From Pararhizobium gei (GTDB lineage Bacteria > Pseudomonadota > Alphaproteobacteria > Rhizobiales > Rhizobiaceae), in contig NZ_CP119409.1 of the NCBI RefSeq assembly GCF_029223885.1, forward strand, positions 956,001 to 1,020,000: a DNA stretch of 64,000 nucleotides, written 5' to 3'. The position numbers and the translations under genes are program-made. Below, piece after piece: positions 45,315 through 53,260 of the stretch (positions are counted from its first letter, which is position 1; every line of letters starts with the position of its first letter). The notes beneath the pieces were generated by a model, which saw only the letters and a program-made list of their open reading frames with translations, searched no databases and was not told where the DNA came from.

Positions 45315-45358
45315 GCCTAAAAAATAGCCTGTTTTTTAGGCTATATGATTTTTTTTTA
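45315..45358. terminator. Overlapping alternative hairpins with T tract
   Basis: Two mutually exclusive stems share sequence: GCCTAAAAAA/TTTTTTAGGC (10 bp, 45315-45341) and ATAGCCT/AGGCTAT (7 bp, 45324-45344) followed by nine T's on the plus strand. On the minus strand the second stem is followed by six T's. It acts as a potential bidirectional terminator between two divergent genes. Confidence 0.6.
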
Positions 45359-45436
45359 ATCAATAGGCACAAATCTCGTACAGATCTGTTATAAGAGGGA
45401 AGATGGATCGCACGAGTTTGAAAAAGGAGGCGGCGG

Positions 45437-45631
45437 ATGGCAAATGTTACAGTAATCGGCTCAGGCAATGTTTATGAGTTCCCCGTGTTAAGTCGAAAAT
45501 CAGGTGGGCGCCGCTTCGATGCCGCAGCCGTTGTCACGGACTTCAGGCCCAAGCCCTCGCTGGTCGTTGATTACAGCAACTGGTATCATCAGGAAGCCCT
45601 GCGAGACGCCGAGACCAAGCCGCAGTCTTGA
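45437..45631 (+). CDS. gstI: GstI-like glutamine synthetase translational inhibitor
   Basis: A 64-residue protein starting at an ATG with AAAGGAGGCGGCGG upstream. It begins MANVTVIGSGNVYEFPVLSRK and contains FRPKPSLVVDYSNWYHQEAL. In Rhizobium leguminosarum a gene of about 63 codons, gstI, lies divergent from glnII and its product lowers glnII translation; NtrC regulates the pair in opposite ways. Position, orientation, size and the sigma-54 promoter of glnII all match that arrangement. Identity rests on context more than on recognised motifs, so it is likely but not certain. Confidence 0.75.
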   Translation: MANVTVIGSGNVYEFPVLSRKSGGRRFDAAAVVTDFRPKPSLVVDYSNWYHQEALRDAETKPQS

Positions 45632-45944
45632 TCTCGGCAATTCCCGCATCTATGCAGGTGTGGTAATTTTCCCGGCAGCGTGTTTCACCGCTGACGTCGT
45701 CCCCGCCGTTCATCGCTATCGGCCTCGCGCAGTTCAGCCATGCTGTATCTGGTGCGGCTGCCGACGTTAGATCCTGCAGCTATCTCTGCATTAGATGCGG
45801 CGAATGTGACGTAATTTTAATCATTCAGGCGCAATTTTGGTCAGGGTTCACTTGGCATGGATCAAAATACAATCTTGATCGTTCAGCGAAGGAGAGTCCG
45901 CGCTAAATCCTAGCGCAAACCGGAAGCGTTGGAGGATGACGCGC
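45632..45944 (+). other. Intergenic region after gstI
   Basis: About 310 nt with no supported protein. A 6-bp perfect hairpin GCGCTA/TAGCGC at about 45899-45915 lies upstream of a 28-residue frame. No RNA family was recognised; the area 45810-45870 is AT-rich and could hold a promoter. Confidence 0.4.
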
Positions 45945-46031
45945 ATGGCTGACCACATTATGAAGACGCTCTTGAATATAATGGCAGCACTTTCATGTGG
46001 AGCGTTTATGGTTCTTTACATCATCCTGTAA
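45945..46031 (+). CDS. Tiny membrane peptide (28 aa)
   Basis: A 28-residue frame (MADHIMKTLLNIMAALSCG... ending VLYIIL) from an ATG with GGAGG about 10 nt upstream. It consists of a short polar start and one hydrophobic helix. Such micro-proteins are widespread but rarely characterised. The ribosome site and sharp hydrophobic span support reality; function unknown. Confidence 0.4.
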   Translation: MADHIMKTLLNIMAALSCGAFMVLYIIL

Positions 46032-46063
46032 CGCTCGCGGTTTAAAGCTCCCGCAAGACGATC

Positions 46064-46534
46064 TCACCGCAGGCTAAGATCACAGACGTCGATCCATTCG
46101 GCGGAGACGATTTGAGCCATCTGGTGAGGGTCTATCCTGACTGCCGCGTTCGGCGCCCCTGCCGCCGGAACAACCTCATCGAACGATCTTAGAGAAATAT
46201 CGCAATAAATCCTGTGCGGCTTGATAAGCCCGAAAGGGCAGACGCCACCGACAGGATGGCCGGTTTCAGCCTCAACCTCGTCCAGCCCCAGCATCCGCGG
46301 CTTTGCTGAAAACAGAGCCCTGAACTTTCTGTTGTCGATCCGCGCATCGCCCCGGGTAACGATGAGGATCACCTCTTGCTGCAGCCTCAGGGCGAGTGTT
46401 TTTGCAATTTGTGCCGGTTCAACACCATGGCCTTCCGCAGCTTGGGCAACCGTTGCCGTGCTGCGGGACAGTTCGATAATGCCGATTTCCGGCGCATGTT
46501 CGGCGAAAAAGGCTTTGACTGACGAAAGGCTCAT
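46064..46534 (-). CDS. YbaK/EbsC-family aminoacyl-tRNA deacylase
   Basis: A 156-residue protein of the Ybak/ProX fold. Blocks include IAKTLALRLQQEVILIVTRGDARID with the key Lys, RMLGLDEVEAETGHPVGGVCPFGL and DISLRSFDEVVPAAGAPNAAVRID. The family hydrolyses mischarged aminoacyl-tRNA in trans (for example Cys-tRNAPro or Ala-tRNAPro). The opening region (VKAFFAEHAPEIGIIELSRSTATVAQAA) is typical of the freestanding form. It is near a small hypothetical gene but with no obvious functional link. Confidence 0.87.
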   Translation of the reverse strand: MSLSSVKAFFAEHAPEIGIIELSRSTATVAQAAEGHGVEPAQIAKTLALRLQQEVILIVTRGDARIDNRKFRALFSAKPRMLGLDEVEAETGHPVGGVCPFGLIKPHRIYCDISLRSFDEVVPAAGAPNAAVRIDPHQMAQIVSAEWIDVCDLSLR

Positions 46535-46605
46535 GGGCTCGTTTCACGGCGTTAGGCGAAGTAGGACGTGGCGGTGGTCGCCGATACGCGCGGTATTGCC
46601 GGTTT

Positions 46606-46794
46606 TTAGTCGTCGTTCGACGCGTCAAGATCCTCCGGCCGGGTGCCTTCCTGCGCATGCGGCAGGTAGCCGTGGTTCGTGAACCAGTTCGTCAGAATGG
46701 CGGCGACGGCCTGGTCGCGTGTGTCGATCTCCGGATGGTCGGATATGAAGGCCTGCAAGGCCTGCTCGACAGTGGGATCGTAGATATCCGGCAT
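46606..46794 (-). CDS. Small conserved hypothetical protein (62 aa)
   Basis: From the ATG at 46794 (AAGGAGAGAAACCA upstream) the protein has 62 residues: MPDIYDPTVEQALQAFISDH, a helical core (RDQAVAAILTNWFTNHGYLP) and an acidic tail ending DASNDD. The core looks like a ribbon-helix or small helical dimer, but I do not recognise a family. A longer reading upstream lacks a ribosome site. Same orientation as the GlsB-like gene. Confidence 0.6.
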   Translation of the reverse strand: MPDIYDPTVEQALQAFISDHPEIDTRDQAVAAILTNWFTNHGYLPHAQEGTRPEDLDASNDD

Positions 46795-46866
46795 TGGTTT
46801 CTCTCCTTGCGGAGAGCAGTCAGCCCGCCTTTTGAGCGAACTGTTGCTGCTCGTGGTGGAACGCAA

Positions 46867-47121
46867 TCAGGCGCGCTTGACGATCCTTATCAGGACGAGG
46901 AGAATCACTGCCCCGAGCGTCGCGTGGATGATCGCCCAAACGATACCGCCACCGGTGCCGAAGCCGAGCCTCGGGAAAAGGGCGCCGGCTATGAAAGCGC
47001 CAATGATGCCGATGACGATATTGCCCAGAAGACCGAAGCCGAAGCCGGAGACGATCAGCCCGGCCAGCCAGCCTGCAATCGCGCCGATGAGAATGAAGAT
47101 GAGAATACTTTCGATACCCAT
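46867..47121 (-). CDS. GlsB/YeaQ/YmgE stress-response membrane protein
   Basis: An 84-residue protein with three membrane helices and glycine-rich turns: MGIESILIFILIGAIAGWLAG, SGFGFGLLGNIVIGIIGAFIAG and GTGGGIVWAIIHATLGAVILLVLIRI. This is the transglycosylase-associated (GlsB/YeaQ) family, associated with envelope or general stress. The protein is complete and the ATG has AAAGGAACC upstream. Confidence 0.9.
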   Translation of the reverse strand: MGIESILIFILIGAIAGWLAGLIVSGFGFGLLGNIVIGIIGAFIAGALFPRLGFGTGGGIVWAIIHATLGAVILLVLIRIVKRA

Positions 47122-47271
47122 GGATGGTTCCTTTCCGTTGTATCTGCGAAGGCAAGATAGAGCGTAAAGTCGAATACGTTAGAGGTAAAATCGGAAACTT
47201 ATGGATTTTTTGAAATCAATGTGCGCCTGACAAGTCAAGCGCGCCTGCTGAACAGAAAGTAGCGACGAAAA

Positions 47272-47294
47272 ACCCGGCGATTGGGGTGCCGGGT
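47272..47294 (-). terminator. Intrinsic terminator of the rhaD-rhaI transcript
   Basis: Minus strand: stem ACCCGGC/GCCGGGT (7 bp), 9-nt loop, then T5. It lies 24 nt past the rhaI stop, in the right orientation to end the rhaD-rhaI message. Confidence 0.75.
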
Positions 47295-47318
47295 CTAACG
47301 ATCATTGTCGTCAATCTG

Positions 47319-48614
47319 TCAGACGATACCGCCGCCGCCGCTTTTCGAAGCCGGGCGTTCGCCGGAGACCTTGGCGCGGTAGCCGCTGGCGCGGTAGGCC
47401 GCAACCGGCGAAATCGCGCCGCCGGCCTCGTAGCGCGACATGGCGAGAATAGGCTCGACATGGATGCGGAACGCGGCTTTCAGCGTTTCCGTCGCCATTA
47501 GCGCGTCGTTGCCGTCCTGATAGGCTTCGAGCGCTTTGCGATCGACGAGCAGCGCCTGCGCATAGGCTCGGCTGACTTCGGTCGCGCTGTTCATCAGGCT
47601 CTCGATCGGGTCGGTGACATTGTGGCTCTGGTCGAGCATGTGCATCGGCGCAAAGCCTTCCGCGGCGCGCGTTTCCGCATCCACCAGTTCGTTGAAAACG
47701 AGAAACAGGCGGTAAGGATCGATCGACCCCGTATCCAGATCGTCGTCGCCATACTTCGAATCATTGAAATGGAAGCCGCCAAGCTTCTTGAACTGGATCA
47801 GCCGCGCGACGATCATCTCGATATTGACGTTCGGCGCATGATGGCCGAGATCGACGAGGCAATACGCCTTAGGGCCGAGTTCCTGGGCAATTAGATAGTT
47901 GGTGCCCCAATCCTGAACGACGGTCGAGTAGAAGGCCGGCTCGAACATTTTGTGCTCGGAGAAAATCTTCCAGTCGTCCGGCAGTCCCTTGTAGATCGCC
48001 TTCATCGCATCGAGGTAACGCTCGAAGCTTTTGGTGAAATTGCTCTGGCCGGGAAAGTTGGAGCCGTCGCCGATCCAGACGGTGAGGGCTTTCGAGCCCA
48101 GCGCCTTGCCGATCTCGATACATTCGAGATTGTGATCGACCGCCTGTTGCCGGGTTGCCGAGTCGGCGTGGCTGAGCGAGCCGAATTTATAGGAATGCGC
48201 CTGGTCGGGCGCGTCGGAGAAGGTGTTGGAGTTCATCGCGTCGAAGCCGAGGCCGAGTGCGTTGCCCTTCTCCTTTAATTCCGAGAGGTTATCCACCTTG
48301 TCCCAGGGAATATGCAGCGAAACCGTCGGCGTCGCCTTGGTCAATTGCTGGATGACCGAGCAATCCTCGATCTTGTCGTAGATATTGCGCGGTTCGCCGG
48401 TACCAGGAAAACGGGCAAAGCGCGTTCCGCCGGTGCCCACGCCCCAGGAGGGAACGGCAACGCCGTAGGCTGAGACTTTCGCTTTTACGCTGTCAATATC
48501 GATGCCGCGACGGGCAAGCTGTGTACCAAGGTGATCGTAGTCCGCCTTGATGTCGGCGATGCGCGCCTCGTTGTCCCGGGCAATGATGTCGGGCTCGATG
48601 ATGAAGTCGCTCAT
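47319..48614 (-). CDS. rhaI: L-rhamnose isomerase
   Basis: From the ATG at 48614 (GGGGAGGAAACC upstream) the enzyme has 431 residues, matching the Pseudomonas-type L-rhamnose isomerase used by rhizobia. Conserved stretches: VPSWGVGTGGTRFARF, SLHIPWDK, KIFSEHKMFEPAFYSTVVQDWG (metal-site Glu region), CLVDLGHHAPNVNIE and GGFHFNDSKYGDDDLDTGSIDPYRLF. It interconverts L-rhamnose and L-rhamnulose in the cytoplasm, the first intracellular step after RhaU. It lies downstream of rhaD on the same strand, but a 260-nt gap with an antisense Pmp3 gene intervenes, and it ends at an intrinsic terminator. Confidence 0.95.
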   Translation of the reverse strand: MSDFIIEPDIIARDNEARIADIKADYDHLGTQLARRGIDIDSVKAKVSAYGVAVPSWGVGTGGTRFARFPGTGEPRNIYDKIEDCSVIQQLTKATPTVSLHIPWDKVDNLSELKEKGNALGLGFDAMNSNTFSDAPDQAHSYKFGSLSHADSATRQQAVDHNLECIEIGKALGSKALTVWIGDGSNFPGQSNFTKSFERYLDAMKAIYKGLPDDWKIFSEHKMFEPAFYSTVVQDWGTNYLIAQELGPKAYCLVDLGHHAPNVNIEMIVARLIQFKKLGGFHFNDSKYGDDDLDTGSIDPYRLFLVFNELVDAETRAAEGFAPMHMLDQSHNVTDPIESLMNSATEVSRAYAQALLVDRKALEAYQDGNDALMATETLKAAFRIHVEPILAMSRYEAGGAISPVAAYRASGYRAKVSGERPASKSGGGGIV

Positions 48615-48693
48615 GGTTTCCTCCCCAGCATTTGAACTTTTTCTTGCTCGTCGCGTTCCACGTCTCGATTGTTGAACCCCCTTGGAGGCCATC

Positions 48694-48852
48694 TTGGACG
48701 TTGTCCGTATTCTTCTCGCCATTCTTCTGCCGCCTGTCGGCGTTTTCCTGCAGGTCGGCATCGGCCTGCAGTTCTGGCTGAATATTCTCTTGACGCTGTG
48801 CGGCTACATCCCAGGCATCATTCACGCCATCTGGGTCATCCTCAGGCGATAA
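48694..48852 (+). CDS. Pmp3/YqaE-family membrane peptide, antisense within the rhaD-rhaI gap
   Basis: A TTG at 48694 with GGAGG 5 nt upstream opens a 52-residue frame: DVVRILLAILLPPVGVFLQVG, then FWLNILLTLCGYIPGIIHAIWVI. This is the Pmp3 (UPF0057) signature with the LPPxGVFLQ and GYIPGIIHA blocks. Pmp3 proteins are two-helix inner-membrane proteins linked to membrane potential and salt or cold stress. The gene is on the strand opposite to rhaD and rhaI and lies wholly between them. The non-ATG start and short length make it easy to miss; family match is strong. Confidence 0.85.
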   Translation: MDVVRILLAILLPPVGVFLQVGIGLQFWLNILLTLCGYIPGIIHAIWVILRR

Positions 48853-48874
48853 CCGGCATCACCGCGTGAAGCCA

Positions 48875-50974
48875 TCAGCGTGTAAAGGATTGTGCATTGC
48901 CCGCATCGACATTGATGATGTTGCCGGTGGATTTGGCCGACATGTCGGATGCCAGGAAATAGATCGCTTCGGCAATGTCTTCCGGAAAGACGCTGAGCTT
49001 GAGCATGGAGCGCTCGCGATACATCGCTTCCAGCCCCTCCATGTCCGTCTTGTAGACGGCAGCGCGCTGTTCCTTCCATTCGCCGGTCCAGATCTTCGAC
49101 CCACGCAGCACTGCATCCGGGTTTACGACGTTGACCCGGATCTGCGCGGATGCGCCTTCCAGCGCCAGGCACCGGGCAAGATGGATTTCAGCGGCCTTGG
49201 CCGTGCAATAGGCAGATGCGCCGGGGGATGCGGCAAGACCGTTCTTGGAAGCGACGAAAACGACATTGCCGCCGGCCTTCTGGTTGCGGAAAATCCGGAA
49301 CGCTTCGCGCGAGACAAGGAAATACCCGGTCGCCAGAATGTCCAGGTTCTTGTTCCACAGCGCCAACGTCGTGTCTTCGATCGCCGCGGATGAGGCTAGG
49401 CCTGCATTGGAAACGAGAATGTCGAGGCCCCCGAATTCCAGCAGCGCGTCGGCAAAACTCGTCTGCACGGCGACCTCATCCGTGACATTCATGGTGACGG
49501 CGCGGACGAAGTCCTTGCCGTAACGGCCGCCGAGTTCGCTCAGGGCCGAGGCAAGCGCCGTCTCGTCGATATCGGCGAGCACAACGCAGGCGCCTTCCTG
49601 CATCAGCCGGTTGGCTGTCGCCTTGCCGATGCCGCCGGCGCCGCCGGTGACAAGCGCAATCTTGCCGGCCAGCATCTTCGGCTTGGGCATGCGCTGCAGC
49701 TTGGCTTCCTCAAGCAACCAGTATTCGATATCGAACGCTTCCTGTTCCGGAAGGCCGACATAGGTGGAGACGCCGGACGCGCCGCGCATGACGTTGATGG
49801 CATTGACGTAGAATTCGCCGGAGATCCGGGCCGTCGCCTTGTCCTTGGCAAAGGTGATCATGCCGACGCCGGGGATTAGGTAGACGACGGCATTCGGATC
49901 GCGCATCGCCGGGCTATTATAACGCTTGCAGCGCTCGTAATAGGCGGCGTAACCGGCGCGGTACTCGGCAATCGCCGCTTCGAGGCCGGCAAGCGTCCTG
50001 TCGATATCCGGATTGGCCGGGTCGAAATCGATCACCAGCGGGCAGATCTTGGTGCGCAGGAAATGGTCCGGGCAGGATGTGCCGAGGGCGGCCAACGGCG
50101 CAAGGTTCTTCGAGGTGACGAAATCAAGCACGGCCTGACTGTCGTCGAAATGGCCAAGCTTGCGTTCGTCGACACTGATCATGCCACGGATGACCGGCAT
50201 CAGTTTCTGCGCCACGGCGCGGCGTTCTTGAGCTGGCAGGACCGGCTTCACCGCGCCGCCGAAGGCCGGCGCCATATTGGTCGTCTCGAACCATGCAATC
50301 GCCTTGTTGATGATCTCGATCGTCGTCTCGTAGGCTTCCTTGGCCGTGTCGCCCCAGGTGAACAGGCCATGGCTTTCCAGGATCAGCCCGCGTGCGCCAG
50401 GGTTTTCGGCACAGAATTTCGACAGCCAGAGGCCCAGTTCAAAGCCGGGACGCTTCCAGGGCAGCCAGCCGATATCGTCGCCGAAGATCTGCTGGGTCAG
50501 CTCGCGGCTGTTCTTGGACGCGGCAATGGCGATGATTGCGTCGGGGTGCATGTGGTCGACATGTTTCTTCGGCACATAGGCGTGCAGCGGCGTGTCGATC
50601 GAGGCTGCGCGCGGATTGAGGTTGAAGGTGCAGTGCGGCAGGTAGCCGACCATTTCGTCTTCATGCTCGAGGCCACGGTAAAGACCCTTCAGCGCTTCCA
50701 GCTTCTCCATGTACAGCGTCGAGAAGCCGTCCATCTTGATGGTGCCGACGTCGCCGCCCGAACCCTTGACCCAGAGAACCTCGACCGTACCACCGCCGAG
50801 CGGATCCTTTTCCATGACTTTGGCGGAGGTATTGCCACCGCCGTAATTGGTGATGCGCTTGTCGGAGCCAAGCAGGTTGGAGCGGTAAAGCAGCCGCTCG
50901 GGCTCGCTCATGCCGGCTGCCTTGGCATCGTCCCAGAGATTGGCAAGGCGCAAGCCTTGTTGCTTGTCGAGCAT
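48875..50974 (-). CDS. rhaD: Bifunctional rhamnulose-1-phosphate aldolase / short-chain dehydrogenase
   Basis: The ATG at 50974 follows GGGAGG at 8 nt, better than the ATG 6 nt upstream; the product has 699 residues. Residues about 1-420 are a class II aldolase/adducin domain (YGGGNTSAKV, HVDHMHPDA with zinc His, LILESHGLFTWGD). Residues about 430-699 are an SDR domain (VTGGAGGIG cofactor loop, YCTAKAA catalytic Tyr-Lys). This fused enzyme splits rhamnulose-1-phosphate to dihydroxyacetone phosphate and L-lactaldehyde and probably oxidises or reduces the aldehyde. It starts the minus-strand rhaD-rhaI unit and shares a regulatory gap with rhaR. Confidence 0.95.
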   Translation of the reverse strand: MLDKQQGLRLANLWDDAKAAGMSEPERLLYRSNLLGSDKRITNYGGGNTSAKVMEKDPLGGGTVEVLWVKGSGGDVGTIKMDGFSTLYMEKLEALKGLYRGLEHEDEMVGYLPHCTFNLNPRAASIDTPLHAYVPKKHVDHMHPDAIIAIAASKNSRELTQQIFGDDIGWLPWKRPGFELGLWLSKFCAENPGARGLILESHGLFTWGDTAKEAYETTIEIINKAIAWFETTNMAPAFGGAVKPVLPAQERRAVAQKLMPVIRGMISVDERKLGHFDDSQAVLDFVTSKNLAPLAALGTSCPDHFLRTKICPLVIDFDPANPDIDRTLAGLEAAIAEYRAGYAAYYERCKRYNSPAMRDPNAVVYLIPGVGMITFAKDKATARISGEFYVNAINVMRGASGVSTYVGLPEQEAFDIEYWLLEEAKLQRMPKPKMLAGKIALVTGGAGGIGKATANRLMQEGACVVLADIDETALASALSELGGRYGKDFVRAVTMNVTDEVAVQTSFADALLEFGGLDILVSNAGLASSAAIEDTTLALWNKNLDILATGYFLVSREAFRIFRNQKAGGNVVFVASKNGLAASPGASAYCTAKAAEIHLARCLALEGASAQIRVNVVNPDAVLRGSKIWTGEWKEQRAAVYKTDMEGLEAMYRERSMLKLSVFPEDIAEAIYFLASDMSAKSTGNIINVDAGNAQSFTR

Positions 50975-51071
50975 CTGCATTTCCTCCCGGTCAATTCCGC
51001 GCCGGCCTGCTGAGATTCCAGGGCAAAGACGCTTTCGTTGCCGCCAGATCACATAAAATCCGTGCCTGTGT

Positions 51072-51138
51072 CAATCAGAAACGATCAATAACAATCATAT
51101 TGCACTGCACAATGAAAATATATGACTGAATGTGATTG
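51072..51138. promoter_or_regulatory. CAATCA-type repeats in the rhaD-rhaR regulatory gap
   Basis: CAATCA occurs at 51072 and 51092, 20 nt (two turns) apart, with the inverse TGATTG at 51133-51138 and a related GATCAA between at 51083. TTGACA boxes overlap the outer copies on both strands. These are plausible operators for the DeoR-type RhaR controlling both divergent units. Confidence 0.5.
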
Positions 51139-51185
51139 ACAATGCGCGGTCGTGATGGAAGCATAGAACATGTTGGAGGAGAGCA

Positions 51186-51998
51186 ATGCACGAGAAAGAG
51201 CGACACAGGATCATCCTGTCGGCGGTCCAGGGCAAGCCGGTGATTACCGTGCCAGAACTTGTGGAACTGACAGACAGTTCCGAAGCGACGATCCGCAGGG
51301 ATATCGCGGCGCTGCATGTGCAGAAGCGTCTCCGCCGGGTGCGCGGCGGCGCCGAAGCTATCAATCCACCGCAATTCGTCGGCCTCGCCGGCCGGCCGTT
51401 CAGCGTCAACGAAGGTCTGCATGCCCGCCAGAAGCAGGCCATTGCGAAAGAGGCCGTCGCGCTCTGCCAGGATGGCGAGCCGATCATCATCAATGGCGGC
51501 ACGACGACGTTCCAGATGGTGCATTTTTTGGCCAACCGCCGCATGCAGGTGTTCACCAATTCCTTCCCGATCGCCGAGCATCTGCTGAAGCACTCGAAGA
51601 ACACCGTGATGCTGTCCGGCGGCACCATCTACCGCGAGCAGAACATTATCCTCAGCCCGTTCGACAACGACGTGACGCGCAATTTTTACGCGCGCCGCAT
51701 GTTCATGGGGGCTCAAGGGCTCGGTCCACTCGGCCTGATGGAAGGGGATCCGCTGCTTATCCAGGCGGAACAGAAACTGATCGATCAGGCCGACGAACTC
51801 GTCGTGCTGATCGACTCGTCGAAATTTCACAAGCGCTCCAGCCTCATCCTGTGCGGGCTGAAGCGCATCACGACCGTGATTACGGATTCGGGCATCGAGG
51901 ACCGTCACGTCCAGATGCTCGAGGATGCCGGCGTCGGCTTGGTTATCGCCAATACGCGGTCGGGCATCGTTGAGGAGAATGCTTCGTCGTCGGCTTGA
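51186..51998 (+). CDS. rhaR: DeoR-family regulator of rhamnose genes
   Basis: A 270-residue protein with an N-terminal DeoR helix-turn-helix (ERHRIILSAVQGKPVITVPELVELTDSSEATIRRDIAALHVQ) followed by the RRVRGGAEAI linker and a DeoR effector domain (NGGTTTFQMVHFLANRRMQVFTNS, LSGGTIYREQN, IDQADELVVLIDSSKF). The GGAGGAG site precedes the ATG. In Rhizobium leguminosarum RhaR is a DeoR-type negative regulator, relieved by a rhamnose catabolite. It lies between the divergent rhaD and rhaS units and probably binds the CAATCA repeats upstream of its own gene. Confidence 0.92.
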   Translation: MHEKERHRIILSAVQGKPVITVPELVELTDSSEATIRRDIAALHVQKRLRRVRGGAEAINPPQFVGLAGRPFSVNEGLHARQKQAIAKEAVALCQDGEPIIINGGTTTFQMVHFLANRRMQVFTNSFPIAEHLLKHSKNTVMLSGGTIYREQNIILSPFDNDVTRNFYARRMFMGAQGLGPLGLMEGDPLLIQAEQKLIDQADELVVLIDSSKFHKRSSLILCGLKRITTVITDSGIEDRHVQMLEDAGVGLVIANTRSGIVEENASSSA

Positions 51999-52077
51999 GA
52001 CCGGCGGGAGGCGGGGAGAAGTCGCCAAATGGCCAAGGCATTTTCAGCCGGAAGCATGGGGCAAAATTTGAAAAAAC

Positions 52078-52118
52078 AAAGCCGGATGAAGGCGGTCGCT
52101 GTGACCGCATGCGGCTTT
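52078..52118 (+). other. Compound hairpin in front of rhaS
   Basis: Nested stems: outer AAAGCCG/CGGCTTT (52078-52084 with 52112-52118) and inner GCGGTC/GACCGC (52092-52097 with 52103-52108). The rhaS ribosome site GGGAGGAG (52122-52129) starts 3 nt after it. It may be a rhaR terminator or a leader structure controlling rhaS translation. Confidence 0.5.
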
Positions 52119-52135
52119 AACGGGAGGAGAATGTC

Positions 52136-53125
52136 ATGAAGATTTTGAAGGCTCTGATGGTCACGACGGCGGTTTCGCTGGCGCTGATGGCAGGCACGGC
52201 AAACGCTGCCGACAAGAAGATCGCGCTCGTCGTCAAGGCGCTCGGCATCGGCTTCTTTGAGGCCGCCAACAAGGGCGCGCAGGAAGCCGCCAAGGAACTC
52301 GGCGATGTCGAGATCATCTATACCGGCCCGACAACAACGACGGCTGAAGGCCAGATCGAAGTCATCAATTCGCTGATCGCCCAGAAGGTCGATGCGATTG
52401 CTGTTTCCGCCAACGACACGGACGCGCTCGTTCCGGCCCTGAAGAAGGCGATGGACCGCGGCATCAAGGTTATCTCCTGGGATTCGGGCGTCGCCAAGGA
52501 AGGCCGCTCGATGCATCTGAACCCGTCTTCCAGCCCGCTGATCGGCAACATGATTATCAAGCTGGCTGCAGACCAGCTGCCGGAAGGCGGCGACGTTGCT
52601 GTTCTCTCCGCAACGGCGACATCCACGAACCAGAATGTCTGGATCGAGGAAATGAAGAAGGTGCTGCCAAACTATAAGGGCATCAACGTCGTTGCCACCG
52701 TTTACGGCGATGACCTTGCCGACAAGTCCTATCGCGAAACGCAAGGCCTCATCCAGTCCTACCCGAACCTGAAGGCGATCATCGCACCGACCTCTGTCGG
52801 CATCGTTGCCGCAGCGCAGGCCGTCACGGATGCCGGAAAGACAGGGCAGATCAACGTCACCGGTCTCGGCCTTCCCTCCGAAATGGCAGGCCATGTGAAG
52901 TCCGGCGCGTCAAAATCCTTCGCGATCTGGAACCCGATCGACCTCGGCTATTCCGCCACCATGATCGCCTATGACCTGATCGGCGGCGCGGAAGCAAAGC
53001 CCGGCGCCGAGCTGAAGATGGGCCGCATGGGCTCCGTCAAGCTTGATGACAACAACGAAGGCGCGATGGCCGACCCGTTCGTCTACGACGCTTCGAACGT
53101 CGAAGAGTTCGCCAAGATCTTCTGA
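52136..53125 (+). CDS. rhaS: Rhamnose ABC transporter, substrate-binding protein
   Basis: A 329-residue periplasmic binding protein of the ribose/galactose type, with signal peptide MKILKALMVTTAVSLALMAGTANA. The mature part has two Rossmann lobes (KIALVVKALGIGFFEAANKGAQEAAKELG, TGPTTTTAEGQIEVINSLIAQKVDAIAVS, AVLSATATSTNQNVWIEEMKK, APTSVGIVAAAQAV). It delivers L-rhamnose to RhaPQ. The start has an extremely strong GGGAGGAG ribosome site just after a hairpin. It is separated from the ATPase gene by a RIME-like palindromic element, which could favour its higher expression. Confidence 0.94.
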   Translation: MKILKALMVTTAVSLALMAGTANAADKKIALVVKALGIGFFEAANKGAQEAAKELGDVEIIYTGPTTTTAEGQIEVINSLIAQKVDAIAVSANDTDALVPALKKAMDRGIKVISWDSGVAKEGRSMHLNPSSSPLIGNMIIKLAADQLPEGGDVAVLSATATSTNQNVWIEEMKKVLPNYKGINVVATVYGDDLADKSYRETQGLIQSYPNLKAIIAPTSVGIVAAAQAVTDAGKTGQINVTGLGLPSEMAGHVKSGASKSFAIWNPIDLGYSATMIAYDLIGGAEAKPGAELKMGRMGSVKLDDNNEGAMADPFVYDASNVEEFAKIF

Positions 53126-53135
53126 TCTGGTACCT

Positions 53136-53260
53136 CTTCTCCCCGCCGGGGAGAAGATGCCCGAAGGGCAGATGAGGGGGCGGTTCGGCAAACACAGTGT
53201 CTGCGGAAAGCCCCCTTATCGCCTCGCTGGCACTCGGCACTTCTCCCCGCTGGGGAGAAG
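53136..53260. repeat. RIME-like palindromic intergenic element
   Basis: Two 21-nt palindromes CTTCTCCCCGCCGGGGAGAAG (53136-53156, given with its centre) and a one-base variant (53240-53260) flank an inner GATGAGGGGGC ... GCCCCCTTATC inverted repeat. The layout and sequence match the Rhizobium intergenic mosaic element RIME1, a repeated, non-coding, palindromic unit of rhizobial genomes. It sits between rhaS and rhaT. Confidence 0.8.
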
